From assembly GCA_910576205.1 (NCBI GenBank), contig CAJTHL010000012.1, forward strand, positions 1-64,000: a DNA stretch of 64,000 nucleotides, in the 5' to 3' direction. Within the stretch, counting starts at the first letter, position 1. Every line of letters begins with the position of its first letter. This DNA comes from Clostridia bacterium (GTDB lineage: Bacteria; Bacillota; Clostridia; Lachnospirales; Lachnospiraceae). The notes beneath the pieces were generated by a model that was given only the letters and a program-made list of their open reading frames with translations, did not search any database and was not told the DNA's origin. Shown piece after piece: positions 1 to 8,468 of this stretch. Position numbers and translations under genes: made by a program.

Positions 1-184
1 CTCATGTTCTGGTTCTTGATCCAGGTCACAACAATCTGCTGACTGTTCTTTTCCCGTTTTACTGTTTCTTGGTTCGCTTATTTCCGTAAGCTGAATTAAA
101 ACTTCTTTTCTTGAATTTTCAAGGTTTCTTCACTGTTCAGTTATCAAGGTTCGCCTGTGTGCTGCCCTGTCAGACAGCTTAATT
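1..184 (-). ncRNA. Leader of a probable rRNA operon (16S gene beyond the left edge)
   Basis: Read on the minus strand, this AT-balanced stretch follows a near-consensus promoter and has no open frame with a ribosome binding site. It contains the paired elements CTTGATAACTGAACAG and CCTTGAAAA, which resemble the CTTTGAAAACTGAACA-type words common in the pre-16S and spacer parts of clostridial rRNA operons. It runs off the left edge with no coding gene. I infer that the 16S rRNA gene begins just outside the window. A tRNA operon is the main alternative. Confidence 0.5.
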
Positions 185-213
185 AGATTACCATATCAAT
201 CCATATTTGTCAA
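185..213 (-). promoter_or_regulatory. Strong sigma-A promoter with UP-like element (probable rrn promoter)
   Basis: On the minus strand TTGACA (213-208) is followed by a 17-nt spacer and TAATCT (190-185). Upstream of the -35, positions 214-260 are almost pure A and T in phased runs, as in an UP element of a growth-regulated promoter. No coding start follows, which supports a stable-RNA promoter. Confidence 0.7.
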
Positions 214-308
214 CTACTTTTTTATTATTTTTTTAATTTTTTTCCAGCTTTTTTTTACGCCTGGTTTCAAGTCCGTGTTTCCCCTTATTTACAACTGTTT
301 TCACTCTT

Positions 309-1349
309 TTACTTCCTCTCCCCAGGCTCCATCTCCCTCCACAGCTCTTGAATTACCAGCAGTGAAATGGGCCCCAGCACAATTCCGCTCATTCCGTAGA
401 GCTTCACCCCCACATATACGCTCATCAGCACTAAAATAGGAAACAGGCCCAGCCGTTTCCCCACAAGCCTGGGCTCCAAAACCTCGCGGATTACCGTGCA
501 GGCCCCATAAGTCAGCGCCAGAATAAACGCCGCGCCATAATTTCCCTGCAATATCTGCACAAGAAGCCATGGAAGAATTACTATTCCTGTTCCCAGCACA
601 GGCAGCGCATCCAAAATCCCTGTGCAGATGCCAAACAGCAGGGCGTAGGGACTGCCAGCAAAGAAAAAACCTGTAGTACAGGCCCCCATAATCAGCAGAA
701 TAATTATGCACTGGGCCCGGACATAGCCTCCGATAGCCTCCAGAACCCCTTTGGCCAGCCGGACGGCCTTCTGCCAGAGTACCAGGCCGGAGGCCTCCTC
801 CCGTATTTTCTCAAAATCCCCAGACCACATCACAAAGGAGATGGCTGTAATCAACACAGCCGCCAGGGCCTTTCCAACCCCTTTTACCGCGGTCATGGAC
901 CCGTCCATGGCCTTTGGCATCCAGCTTGCCTGCATTTCATCCGCAAATACCCGGAACTGGGTAACAAGGACATACTCTACCTGCTCCGCCGGAAAGCCCA
1001 GCATCCGCTCCGCCGCCTGGCAACAGTTGAGAAGGACCTGTTCTATATAAATGTCCGGCCTTTCATTAACGAGAAAGCGGCTGGCCAGCCCCCCAAGCTG
1101 CGCCAGCAGAAAATACAGCAGAAAACTCATACCGCCCACAAATATCACCAGAAACACCATAGCCGAAAATGCCGGCTTGATTTTGCAGTACCTTTCCAGT
1201 TTAAGGAAAAGCGGGCGCACCCAGTAGGCCGCCAGGGCCGCAATCAGAAAAGGAATCATAAGAGGCACCAGGTATTTCATTGCCAGATAAACGCCTCCCG
1301 CGATTCCTGCTTTCTTCCATATTGTCTGATACTTCTGAAAAAAGGCCAT
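309..1349 (-). CDS. AI-2E family transporter, YtvI-like sporulation membrane protein
   Basis: A 346-residue polytopic membrane protein of the AI-2E/PerM permease family (PF01594). Hydrophobic segments lie near residues 13-43 and 57-82, with several more in the C-terminal half around a DALPVLGTGIV stretch and a VREVLEPRLVGKRLGLFP stretch, both typical of the family. Clostridial members of this length are usually named YtvI after the Bacillus sporulation protein. The start is the ATG at 1349, which follows AGGGGG at good spacing; the longer frame would run into the neighbouring gene. What it transports is not known. It lies 71 bp after the pseudouridine synthase gene and is probably co-transcribed with it. 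Confidence 0.75.
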   Translation of the reverse strand: MAFFQKYQTIWKKAGIAGGVYLAMKYLVPLMIPFLIAALAAYWVRPLFLKLERYCKIKPAFSAMVFLVIFVGGMSFLLYFLLAQLGGLASRFLVNERPDIYIEQVLLNCCQAAERMLGFPAEQVEYVLVTQFRVFADEMQASWMPKAMDGSMTAVKGVGKALAAVLITAISFVMWSGDFEKIREEASGLVLWQKAVRLAKGVLEAIGGYVRAQCIIILLIMGACTTGFFFAGSPYALLFGICTGILDALPVLGTGIVILPWLLVQILQGNYGAAFILALTYGACTVIREVLEPRLVGKRLGLFPILVLMSVYVGVKLYGMSGIVLGPISLLVIQELWREMEPGERK

Positions 1350-1420
1350 TTTTACCCCCTGCTTTCCCAAACCATATTTTATGGTTAGTATCTGCAAAGA
1401 GGGAAAAAATAGCCTTATAA

Positions 1421-2176
1421 TTACTGGAAGCGATATGCCTCCCATGCTTCCTTTAAAAGTGGATGCTTTGGACAGATTTCAAAGCACAAAGGCTCTTTCG
1501 TCTTTGGATGTGAAAACGCCAGACAGTATGCGCAGAGGGCCACGCCCTGGACATCTCCCATCCATTTATCCACAGCTCTTCCTTCCGTCATCTGTGGATA
1601 ATATTTGGTATCCCCCACCAGTGGGTTTCCGTGGTAGGCCATCTGAACGCGGATCTGGTGATGGCGGCCTGTGAGCAGGCGGATTTTCACAAGTTTTATC
1701 CCCTCCCTCTCCATAAGGAAGTCATACTCCATTTCCGCCAGCTTTGCCCCTTTTGTCTGCGGGGAAACAACTGTGGAGGTGTTTAACTTTCCGTTTTTCA
1801 ACAAAAAATCCCTGTAAATACCAGACTTATCCACCAAAATATCCACATTATCCACATTTTTCCCACCGGTTTCGTCAATTCTTTTCTCCTGGCAAAGGGC
1901 AAGGTAAAATTTTTCCATGGAACCCTCCGTCACCTGACGGCTCAGCTCCCTGGCGGCAAAAGGGGTTTTCGCAAATACCAGAACGCCCTCCACCGGCTGA
2001 TCCAGCCTGTGAACCACCCCTACATAGGGTTCCCCTTTTTTCTGCCTCTCATAAAGGTAATTTTTCAGAATGCTGATACAGTCCTGTTTTCCCACGCCTG
2101 CGCTCTGTACAGGAACACCTGCCGGTTTATAACAAACCAGCAGGTGCATGTCTTCATATAAAATATGCAGTTTCAC
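1421..2176 (-). CDS. RluA-family RNA pseudouridine synthase
   Basis: A 251-residue enzyme that isomerises uridines in rRNA or tRNA to pseudouridine. The family motif HRLDQPVEGV is at residues 56-65, with the catalytic aspartate at D59. A second conserved block, TGRHHQIRVQ, lies near residue 170. There is no N-terminal S4 domain, so this is a short RluA-type protein whose RNA target cannot be told from sequence. The start codon is GTG at 2176, preceded by GGAAAGGGACAG. It follows pgi by 19 bp and is likely in the same transcript. Confidence 0.85.
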   Translation of the reverse strand: MKLHILYEDMHLLVCYKPAGVPVQSAGVGKQDCISILKNYLYERQKKGEPYVGVVHRLDQPVEGVLVFAKTPFAARELSRQVTEGSMEKFYLALCQEKRIDETGGKNVDNVDILVDKSGIYRDFLLKNGKLNTSTVVSPQTKGAKLAEMEYDFLMEREGIKLVKIRLLTGRHHQIRVQMAYHGNPLVGDTKYYPQMTEGRAVDKWMGDVQGVALCAYCLAFSHPKTKEPLCFEICPKHPLLKEAWEAYRFQ

Positions 2177-2195
2177 AAACTGTCCCTTTCCTGTC

Positions 2196-3542
2196 TTACA
2201 GTCTCTTCAAAAGCTCTTCCCGCTCTTTCTCATATCCGGGTTTTCCAAGAAGGGCAAACATATTTCTCTTGTAGCTCTCCACACCTGGCTGATTAAAGGG
2301 ATTCACACCCAGAATGTAGCCGCTGACACCGCACGCAAACTCAAAGAGGTAGAAAAGCTGTCCCAGGGAATATTCGTCCTGAGCCGGAATCTGAAGTTTA
2401 AGGTTTGGCACATTGCCGTCGGTATGGGCCAGAATAGTTCCGTTCATGGCGCTGTGGTTGATAAAGTCCACATTCTTTCCTTCCAGGTAATTGAGCCCGT
2501 CCAGATCCACTGGCTCTTTCTCAAGAATGATTTCCGCATCACAGCTCTCCACCTCCAGCACCGTCTCAAACATGATCCTGGCGCCGTCCTGGATAAACTG
2601 TCCCATGGAGTGCAGATCTGTGGTGAGATCTACGGACGCCGGGAAAATACCCTTCTGGTCTTTGCCCTCGCTCTCCCCGTACAGCTGCTTCCACCACTCG
2701 GATACATAGTGAAGGCTGGGCTCATAGTTTGCCAAAACCTCAATATTTTTCCCTTTGCGAAGGAGAATATTGCGGATAGCCGCGTATTTCAGCGCATCGT
2801 TCTCTGCAAATGGCTGCTCCAGCGCCGCTTTCCGTCCTGCAGCCGCGCCCTCCATAAGCCTGGAAATATCCGCGCCGCTGACCGCAATGGGCAGAAGTCC
2901 CACAGCCGTGCATACGGAAAAGCGCCCACCCACGTCGTCGGGAACCACAAAGCTCTCATAGCCCTTCTCGGTAGCCAGACCTTTCAAGGCTCCCCGGGCC
3001 TTGTCGGTTGTGGCGTAAATACGCTTCGCCGCCTCGGCCTCGCCGTATTTCTCTTCCAGCATCTTTTTAAACACCCGGAACGCAATAGCCGGCTCTGTGG
3101 TGGTGCCGGACTTGGAGATAATGTTGATGGAAAAATCCTTATCCTTCAGCACATCCATAAGATCTGTCATATATCTGGTGCTGATGCTGTTTCCCACAAA
3201 ATAGATCTCCGGGGTTTTCCGCACTTCCTTAGAAACCATGTTGTAAAAGCTGTGTCTTAAGAATTCGATGGCAGCCCTGGCTCCCAGATAGGAACCGCCG
3301 ATACCGATCACCAGGAGAACGTCCGAATCACCTTGAATCTTTGCCGCCGCCTTCTGAATCCTGGCAAACTCCTCTTTGTCATAATTGACCGGAAGATCTA
3401 CCCAGCCCAGAAAATCATTTCCGGCCCCGCTTCCAGAAACCAGAACCTCCTTTGCGTCCAGGGCAATCTTCTCCATGCTCTTAACTTCATCCTCACTGAT
3501 AAATGCCGCCGCTTTTGAATAATCAAAAGTAATCTTTCCCAT
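2196..3542 (-). CDS. pgi: Glucose-6-phosphate isomerase
   Basis: This 448-residue enzyme interconverts glucose 6-phosphate and fructose 6-phosphate in glycolysis. Visible motifs are [10 protein letters not shown] near residue 80, the sugar-phosphate loop [10 protein letters not shown] near residue 143, and [13 protein letters not shown] near residue 286. The length fits the clostridial and Bacillus form. I chose Met at 3542 (MGKITFDYS) because homologues begin there. An in-frame ATG 15 bp earlier overlaps the AGGA of the ribosome binding site. A sigma-A promoter lies about 95 bp upstream. Confidence 0.93.
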   Translation of the reverse strand: MGKITFDYSKAAAFISEDEVKSMEKIALDAKEVLVSGSGAGNDFLGWVDLPVNYDKEEFARIQKAAAKIQGDSDVLLVIGIGGSYLGARAAIEFLRHSFYNMVSKEVRKTPEIYFVGNSISTRYMTDLMDVLKDKDFSINIISKSGTTTEPAIAFRVFKKMLEEKYGEAEAAKRIYATTDKARGALKGLATEKGYESFVVPDDVGGRFSVCTAVGLLPIAVSGADISRLMEGAAAGRKAALEQPFAENDALKYAAIRNILLRKGKNIEVLANYEPSLHYVSEWWKQLYGESEGKDQKGIFPASVDLTTDLHSMGQFIQDGARIMFETVLEVESCDAEIILEKEPVDLDGLNYLEGKNVDFINHSAMNGTILAHTDGNVPNLKLQIPAQDEYSLGQLFYLFEFACGVSGYILGVNPFNQPGVESYKRNMFALLGKPGYEKEREELLKRL

Positions 3543-3637
3543 AAAAAACTTTTCCATCCTTTCTATTTACAGTTACGCAACCATTCTCCCAGTACCCTGT
3601 GTTGCCCGGAGACTGGTTCTGACTGCCTGTCCTTTTT

Positions 3638-3666
3638 ATTTTAGCAAACATGCTTACAGAAATCAA
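3638..3666 (-). promoter_or_regulatory. Promoter upstream of pgi
   Basis: On the minus strand TTGATT (3666-3661), a 17-nt spacer, then TAAAAT (3643-3638) preceded by TGC, which makes an extended -10. It sits between the small membrane protein gene and pgi and would drive pgi and the pseudouridine synthase. Confidence 0.6.
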
Positions 3667-3703
3667 GCAATCCCAGGAAAAATATGGCACTTTTGCATAG
3701 GAA

Positions 3704-4108
3704 TCATCCTAAAAATTCGGACAGTATCTCCCGTACCACCTGTTCTTCCCCAGGTTTAAGGGAGGACTCCTTTCTCTTCTCCTTCCGGGCAGGCTCCTCC
3801 GGCACGGACTCTTCCTCCAGGACCATCTCTTCCCGGGCGCTTCTCCAGTACTCTTCCTCCGAAAAACCGGGATAGTTTTCCGAGGTTCTCCCTCCCAGTT
3901 GATTCCTCATCAGATCTCTCCGGTATGTTTTCAAGTCCTGCTTCATCTCCCGCATATCTGCCCAAAGGCTCAACATAATAAGCCCAAACAGGGTCCATCC
4001 CACCATCATGAAAATTTCAAATACCAACCTTGTCCACCCCTTTTTCAAATCTGCCACAGCAAAATGCCATGGACGACCGCCTGGTTTCTGGCTGCCTGTC
4101 CATGGCAT
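3704..4108 (-). CDS. Small single-pass membrane protein of unknown function
   Basis: Up to 134 residues, no family recognised. One strong hydrophobic segment (VFEIFMMVGWTLFGLIMLSLW, about residues 29-49) is followed by a basic and then a highly charged Glu/Lys-rich tail, so it looks like an anchored cytoplasmic tail. The ATG at 4108 has a poor ribosome binding site. A TTG at 4027, just before the membrane segment, is preceded by AAGGGGTGG and may be the true start, giving 107 residues. It stands alone between ahcY and pgi. Confidence 0.55.
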   Translation of the reverse strand: MPWTGSQKPGGRPWHFAVADLKKGWTRLVFEIFMMVGWTLFGLIMLSLWADMREMKQDLKTYRRDLMRNQLGGRTSENYPGFSEEEYWRSAREEMVLEEESVPEEPARKEKRKESSLKPGEEQVVREILSEFLG

Positions 4109-4233
4109 TGCCCGCTCTGCCGTTTAGATTAGTTTAGCACAGCATTTTCCCGGAAAATAGTGGCACACTATCTTCTTATTCCGACAAGGTATTCCCTGTT
4201 TTTTTATTAATTTACATATTTTCCCGGTTTTGT

Positions 4234-5481
4234 TCAGTCCACAGACCAGCCGGTCAGATACGCCTCCTGCTCCGGTGTCAGCGTGTCGATCTTCAGCCCC
4301 ATGGCCGCCAGCTTATACCGGCCAATCTCATCATCAATGGAATCCGGAACCTTGTAAACCTTTGTCTCCAGCTCTGCCTTGTGCTCCACCAGCCAGTTAA
4401 GACTCAGCGCCTGAACCGCAAAGGACATATCCATAATCTCCGCCGGATGGCCCATGCCGCAGGCCAGATTTACCAGCCGGCCGTCTCCCAGCACATTTAA
4501 AGTCCGGCCGTCGGGCAGTTCATATCCCACGATATTGTTTCGGCGTGTCTCGCTCTTTACAGCCATTTTCTGAAGAGAGGCAACGTCCACCTCACAGTCA
4601 AAATGGCCTGCGTTGCAGAGAACCGCGTTATTTTTCATCACCTCAAAATGTTTCGGCGTGATAACGTCCTTACAACCTGTTACCGTGACAAAAATATCTC
4701 CGTATTTCGCCGCCTCATCCATGGGCATAATGCGGAATCCGTCCATGGTGGCGTCCAGAGCTTTAAAGGGATCCACCTCTGTTACAATCACATCCGCGCC
4801 CATTCCCTTGGCCCGCATAGCCGTACCTTTTCCGCACCATCCATAGCCGGCAACCACAACGGTCTTTCCGGCAACAATGAGATTTGTGGTGTCCATGATG
4901 GCTGTCCACACGGACTGGCCGGTACCGTATTTATTGTCGTAGTAATGCTTCGCCTTGGCATCGTTCACCGCCATCATAGGGCAGGGCAGAACGCCTTCCC
5001 GCTCCCTTGCCTTTAAGCGGTGGATTCCCGTAGTAGTCTCCTCACAGCCACCGATTAACACGTCCCCATATTCCTTGCAGCGGTCGCCCAGCAGGTTAAT
5101 CAGATCTCCTCCGTCATCCACAATGAGATGGGGATGGCAGGCCAGGGTCGCCGCCAGCAGATCTTCATACTCCTTAGGAGATACCCCGTGAATGCCAAAG
5201 GTTTCCACGCCCATCTCCGCAACCGCAGCCGCCACATCATCCTGGGTGGACAAGGGATTGCAGCCGGTGAGAAACACCTCTGCGCCGCCTTTTGCCAGCA
5301 CCAGACCCAGGTTTGCCGTCTTCGCCTCCAGATGAACAGACACGGCAATCCGCAGTCCCTTAAAGGGCTTTTCCTTCTCAAACTTATTCTCGATCTCTGT
5401 CAGGGCAGGCATAAAGGAACGCACCCACTCAATCTTTTTTCTTCCAGACGGCGCCAGGGACGCATCTTTGATAATACTCAT
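4234..5481 (-). CDS. ahcY: Adenosylhomocysteinase (S-adenosylhomocysteine hydrolase)
   Basis: A 415-residue NAD-dependent enzyme that splits S-adenosylhomocysteine into adenosine and homocysteine, removing the product inhibitor of SAM methyltransferases. The NAD-binding loop VVAGYGWCGKGTA is near residues 209-221. Substrate and cofactor motifs GCEETTTG, VNDAKAKHYYDN and NAGHFDCEV are all present. The C-terminus TLTPEQEAYL is typical of the family. It is 18 bp after mtaD with an AAGGAGAG ribosome binding site, so the two form an operon for recycling SAM by-products. Confidence 0.95.
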   Translation of the reverse strand: MSIIKDASLAPSGRKKIEWVRSFMPALTEIENKFEKEKPFKGLRIAVSVHLEAKTANLGLVLAKGGAEVFLTGCNPLSTQDDVAAAVAEMGVETFGIHGVSPKEYEDLLAATLACHPHLIVDDGGDLINLLGDRCKEYGDVLIGGCEETTTGIHRLKAREREGVLPCPMMAVNDAKAKHYYDNKYGTGQSVWTAIMDTTNLIVAGKTVVVAGYGWCGKGTAMRAKGMGADVIVTEVDPFKALDATMDGFRIMPMDEAAKYGDIFVTVTGCKDVITPKHFEVMKNNAVLCNAGHFDCEVDVASLQKMAVKSETRRNNIVGYELPDGRTLNVLGDGRLVNLACGMGHPAEIMDMSFAVQALSLNWLVEHKAELETKVYKVPDSIDDEIGRYKLAAMGLKIDTLTPEQEAYLTGWSVD

Positions 5482-5499
5482 AGCATTCTCTCCTTTTTG

Positions 5500-6783
5500 T
5501 TATAAATATTTTTCTACTATTTTGTTTACTTCACTGTATACCCGCTCCTTGTCAATGGTCAGCAATTCCCTGTCCTTCATGACAAATTTCCCATGTATCA
5601 TCACGCTCTCCACCTCGGAGCCGTTGGCGGAGTAGCACAGGGAGGACAGGATGTTATTGTTGGGATACAGGGACGCAGCCTTCAGGTCCAGGAAAACAAG
5701 GTCCGCATAAGCGCCCTCTTTTATCACCCCAAGCTTCCCTTCCATACCCAGGGCCTTTGCCCCGTGAACAGTGGCCGCCCCTATGACAAACTGCGCCGGA
5801 GCCGCGGTGGAATCCTTGTGAATCCCCTTGTGAATCAAGGACAGCAGGCCCATCTCCCGGAACATATTCAGTGTATTGTTACTGGCAGTGCCGTCCGTAC
5901 CGAGACAAACATTGATACCCTTTTTCTGCATTTCCACAATAGGGGCAAATCCGTTTCCAAGCTTGGCATTGCTGGCCGGGTTCGTGACCACATGTACATG
6001 ATTTTCCGCCAGAATGTCCATATCGTCCTCACGCATCTGCACGCAGTGGGCAAAAATAGTTTTTTCATCAAGAAAACCTATTTCTTTTAAGAGCTTTACC
6101 GGAGTCTTCCCATATTTGCTTATGGCGTTTTCCACCTCCGCCACGCTCTCCGACACATGAATCTGCTTTAACATATCTGATTTCCGGGCTTCGTCTGCCA
6201 CCTGCTCCAAAAGCCTGGCGGAGCAGCTATAGATTGCGTGAGGCGACAGGATAAACCTAATCTGCTCACTCTCGTAAGCAGCTTTTTCCTCCAGGGCTTC
6301 CTTAAATCTGCCTGCTCCGTCCCCATAGAGATCATCCCCTACCAGGCCCCGGCCTATGAAGGCCCGCATACCCGCTTCCTTCGCCGCCTTGGGAGACTGC
6401 CCACAGAACATATGCATGTCCGCAAAGCTTGTGGTTCCTGTCTGGATCATCTCCATACAGCCAAGGAGAGAGGTCCAGTAGGCCGCTTCCTGGGGCAGCT
6501 GATCCTCCACCGGCATAACCCTCTTAAAAAGCCACTCGTCAAAATCCACATCGTCCGCATAATTTCGCATCATGGTCATATAGGCGTGGGTGTGCATATT
6601 GATAAGTCCCGGCATAACCAGCCTGTCTCTGGCGTCCACCGTCTCATAGCCGCCCTCTTTCCAGCCTTCGCATCTGGCCGGGTCCACAATCTTTCCCTCT
6701 GCCACATACAGGTCCTTTTTTTCTATTTCAAAGCCCTTCTCTGTATGTGTCAGCAATGTGCCGTTTATAATCTTATAATTCAA
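5500..6783 (-). CDS. mtaD: 5-methylthioadenosine/S-adenosylhomocysteine deaminase
   Basis: A 427-residue amidohydrolase that deaminates S-adenosylhomocysteine, methylthioadenosine or adenosine to the inosyl form. Metal-binding histidines H64 and H66 lie in INMHTHAYM. HVSES, HCVQM and LGTDGTASNN supply the remaining metal and catalytic residues. The start appears to be TTG at 6783 after AGGAG. It lies directly upstream of ahcY and directly downstream of a remnant of the MTA/SAH nucleosidase gene, so it belongs to a purine-thioether salvage locus. Exact substrate preference is inferred from context; other deaminases of this family are possible. Confidence 0.85.
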   Translation of the reverse strand: MNYKIINGTLLTHTEKGFEIEKKDLYVAEGKIVDPARCEGWKEGGYETVDARDRLVMPGLINMHTHAYMTMMRNYADDVDFDEWLFKRVMPVEDQLPQEAAYWTSLLGCMEMIQTGTTSFADMHMFCGQSPKAAKEAGMRAFIGRGLVGDDLYGDGAGRFKEALEEKAAYESEQIRFILSPHAIYSCSARLLEQVADEARKSDMLKQIHVSESVAEVENAISKYGKTPVKLLKEIGFLDEKTIFAHCVQMREDDMDILAENHVHVVTNPASNAKLGNGFAPIVEMQKKGINVCLGTDGTASNNTLNMFREMGLLSLIHKGIHKDSTAAPAQFVIGAATVHGAKALGMEGKLGVIKEGAYADLVFLDLKAASLYPNNNILSSLCYSANGSEVESVMIHGKFVMKDRELLTIDKERVYSEVNKIVEKYL

Positions 6784-6811
6784 TTCTCCTGTCCGCTCCT
6801 TTCTTCCTCTC

Positions 6812-6961
6812 CTATCTGTCTGCCATGCCGCCCAGCAGCTTCAGCACAATGGAAACCGCCCGGTCTGCGGCCTTTTGCTGGAATTCTTCAAAATCCGTCT
6901 CCGCGCTGTTGTCCGCCATATCCGATATGGCCCGTATTACCACAAAGGGAATCCATACCGG
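6812..6961 (-). pseudogene. C-terminal remnant of MTA/SAH nucleosidase (mtnN/pfs)
   Basis: The minus strand reads as an open frame of 49 codons ending in TAG. It contains IPFVVIRAISDMADNS and ends KLLGGMADR. The block VIRAISDMAD plus the FEEFQQKAADRAV helix is the C-terminal end of 5'-methylthioadenosine/SAH nucleosidase. The frame is closed upstream by TGA at 6964-6962 and there is no start, so roughly the first three quarters of the gene are gone. The remnant sits 28 bp before mtaD, which suggests an ancestral mtnN-mtaD-ahcY order. Confidence 0.75.
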
Positions 6962-7010
6962 TCATTTTTCGTCTCCCCTTCTGACACAGGCTCCCGGCGC
7001 CTGAAAACGC

Positions 7011-8327
7011 TTAATTGGCATCCTGTTCTCCTTCCCGAATAGCCACATCCTGTATCATTACCGGTTTTCCCGTTTCCCGGTAGAGCCATACAAGGGAACT
7101 GGGATCACCGTAATACGCGTCGCTTAGGCCAATGGCCGTGTACATATCCGGCGTGTCGTCATAGATCCCAATATCTTCTTCTCTGAACAGCTCCTTCAGC
7201 CGTATATATTCATCGTACTGATCCGGGCGCATAGACAACAGCGTACTCTCCATCAGGGGATGGGGACGCCACAAAAGCACTACATCCTTCCGGCTTTGGA
7301 AAAAGGAAAACACGTCCTGCATTTTTTGCAGGTAAGCGTCGCTGTCTTTCAAAAGCGATGTAACGCTGGTATTGTAGAGAATTACCTTTTTCCCCTCCGT
7401 GCGTTCCAGCCATTCTGCAGGAGCCGCCACATTGTCCCGCTTTACGGAACGCACCTTGTCAAATTTCGGCGAGCCCATAGCGAGAACCTTTTTCTCAAAA
7501 TTCCCCTCGGGATAGATTTCCGTGCAGTATTTAATATAGTCCTGACGTTCCTTTTCCGTCTGGGCGATAATATAATCTGCGTAAAGAACCGCCACTGGGG
7601 TGGCATAATCCTTGTCAATCCCCTCTCCATCCAGGACAAAATAGGGCACATAAACCAGTTTTTCCGTAAACTGCTTCAGATTCTTACAGTAAAAATAGGG
7701 ATGCACCGTTGTGACAAAATTTCCGTTGTCGTATCCGTTGTGGATAAAAATAATATCCGGCTGCCTTACCCCGAAATCATATTTTTCGTAGTGGGTAATG
7801 GGGACATTTTCCGGGAATTCCTCCCCCTCATAATGCTCCTCCCGAAGGGTATCATCCGGGTTTTTATCGTAATAGGGAATCGGGATCACATAAGCGTCAC
7901 AGTCAGTGTCCGCATCCGCCGCCATCCAGATACTCTCCAGGGAATCCCACATGGACGCTTTATAAGGCAGGAATACTGCCTCCAGCCGGTCCGGCACCTC
8001 CGCGTCAATATGCCGCCGGACCCGAAGCAGCTGACGGGTCAGCTCCTGGGCCAGCTCCTTTCTCCCTTTGGGATTTGCCAGGGAAAGCGCCATCTGATAC
8101 AGATTCTCACAGTAAGCCTCCAGCTCTGCCACCGTCTGGGTCCCCTCCCCGCACAATACCTCCATACTGTTTCCGATAGCCACGGCTGCATCTTGACAGT
8201 CCGATAAAAGCTGGACAATCCCCTCCTCCTTTACCGCTGCCTGGGGCAGGCTCATTTTCAAGGCCTTGTTTGCCTTAATCAGCGAATCTGTCATGGAAAA
8301 CAACTGCTTTCTTGCCGCTCGGCTCAT
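7011..8327 (-). CDS. CDP-glycerol glycerophosphotransferase-like protein
   Basis: A 438-residue cytoplasmic protein. Residues 1-110 are helical and not recognised. From about residue 115 it resembles the GT-B fold of the CDP-glycerol:poly(glycerophosphate) transferase family (PF04464), with WRPHPLMES near residue 355 and a C-terminal block SDAYYGDPSSLVWLYRETGKPVMI, where family members bind the nucleotide. There are no membrane segments. It is the last gene of the cluster that starts with flagellin and two glycosyltransferases, so modification of flagellin or another surface protein is more likely than bulk teichoic acid synthesis. This is inference from context. AGGAGAGGTGG precedes the ATG. 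Confidence 0.6.
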   Translation of the reverse strand: MSRAARKQLFSMTDSLIKANKALKMSLPQAAVKEEGIVQLLSDCQDAAVAIGNSMEVLCGEGTQTVAELEAYCENLYQMALSLANPKGRKELAQELTRQLLRVRRHIDAEVPDRLEAVFLPYKASMWDSLESIWMAADADTDCDAYVIPIPYYDKNPDDTLREEHYEGEEFPENVPITHYEKYDFGVRQPDIIFIHNGYDNGNFVTTVHPYFYCKNLKQFTEKLVYVPYFVLDGEGIDKDYATPVAVLYADYIIAQTEKERQDYIKYCTEIYPEGNFEKKVLAMGSPKFDKVRSVKRDNVAAPAEWLERTEGKKVILYNTSVTSLLKDSDAYLQKMQDVFSFFQSRKDVVLLWRPHPLMESTLLSMRPDQYDEYIRLKELFREEDIGIYDDTPDMYTAIGLSDAYYGDPSSLVWLYRETGKPVMIQDVAIREGEQDAN

Positions 8328-8439
8328 GGTTCCACCTCTCCTGTGCTCTTCTTCTCCAAATTATAGGAAAGCTTTATAAGGCTCCATATCTTTTTTTCTG
8401 TCTTTCTCTGAAAAGGCAGTATATGAAGCCATGAATATC

Positions 8440-8468
8440 ATTATAAACAATTTTCTCCAAAACCGCAA
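8440..8468 (-). promoter_or_regulatory. Candidate promoter for the CDP-glycerol-transferase-like gene
   Basis: TTGCGG (8468-8463), a 17-nt spacer, and TATAAT (8445-8440) on the minus strand, in the 141-bp gap after the second glycosyltransferase gene. The -10 is perfect and the -35 is weak. Confidence 0.4.

Noticed and set aside
2148..3260. 370-codon plus-strand frame opposite pgi
   Set aside because: Antisense to an intact, conserved enzyme and without start signals.
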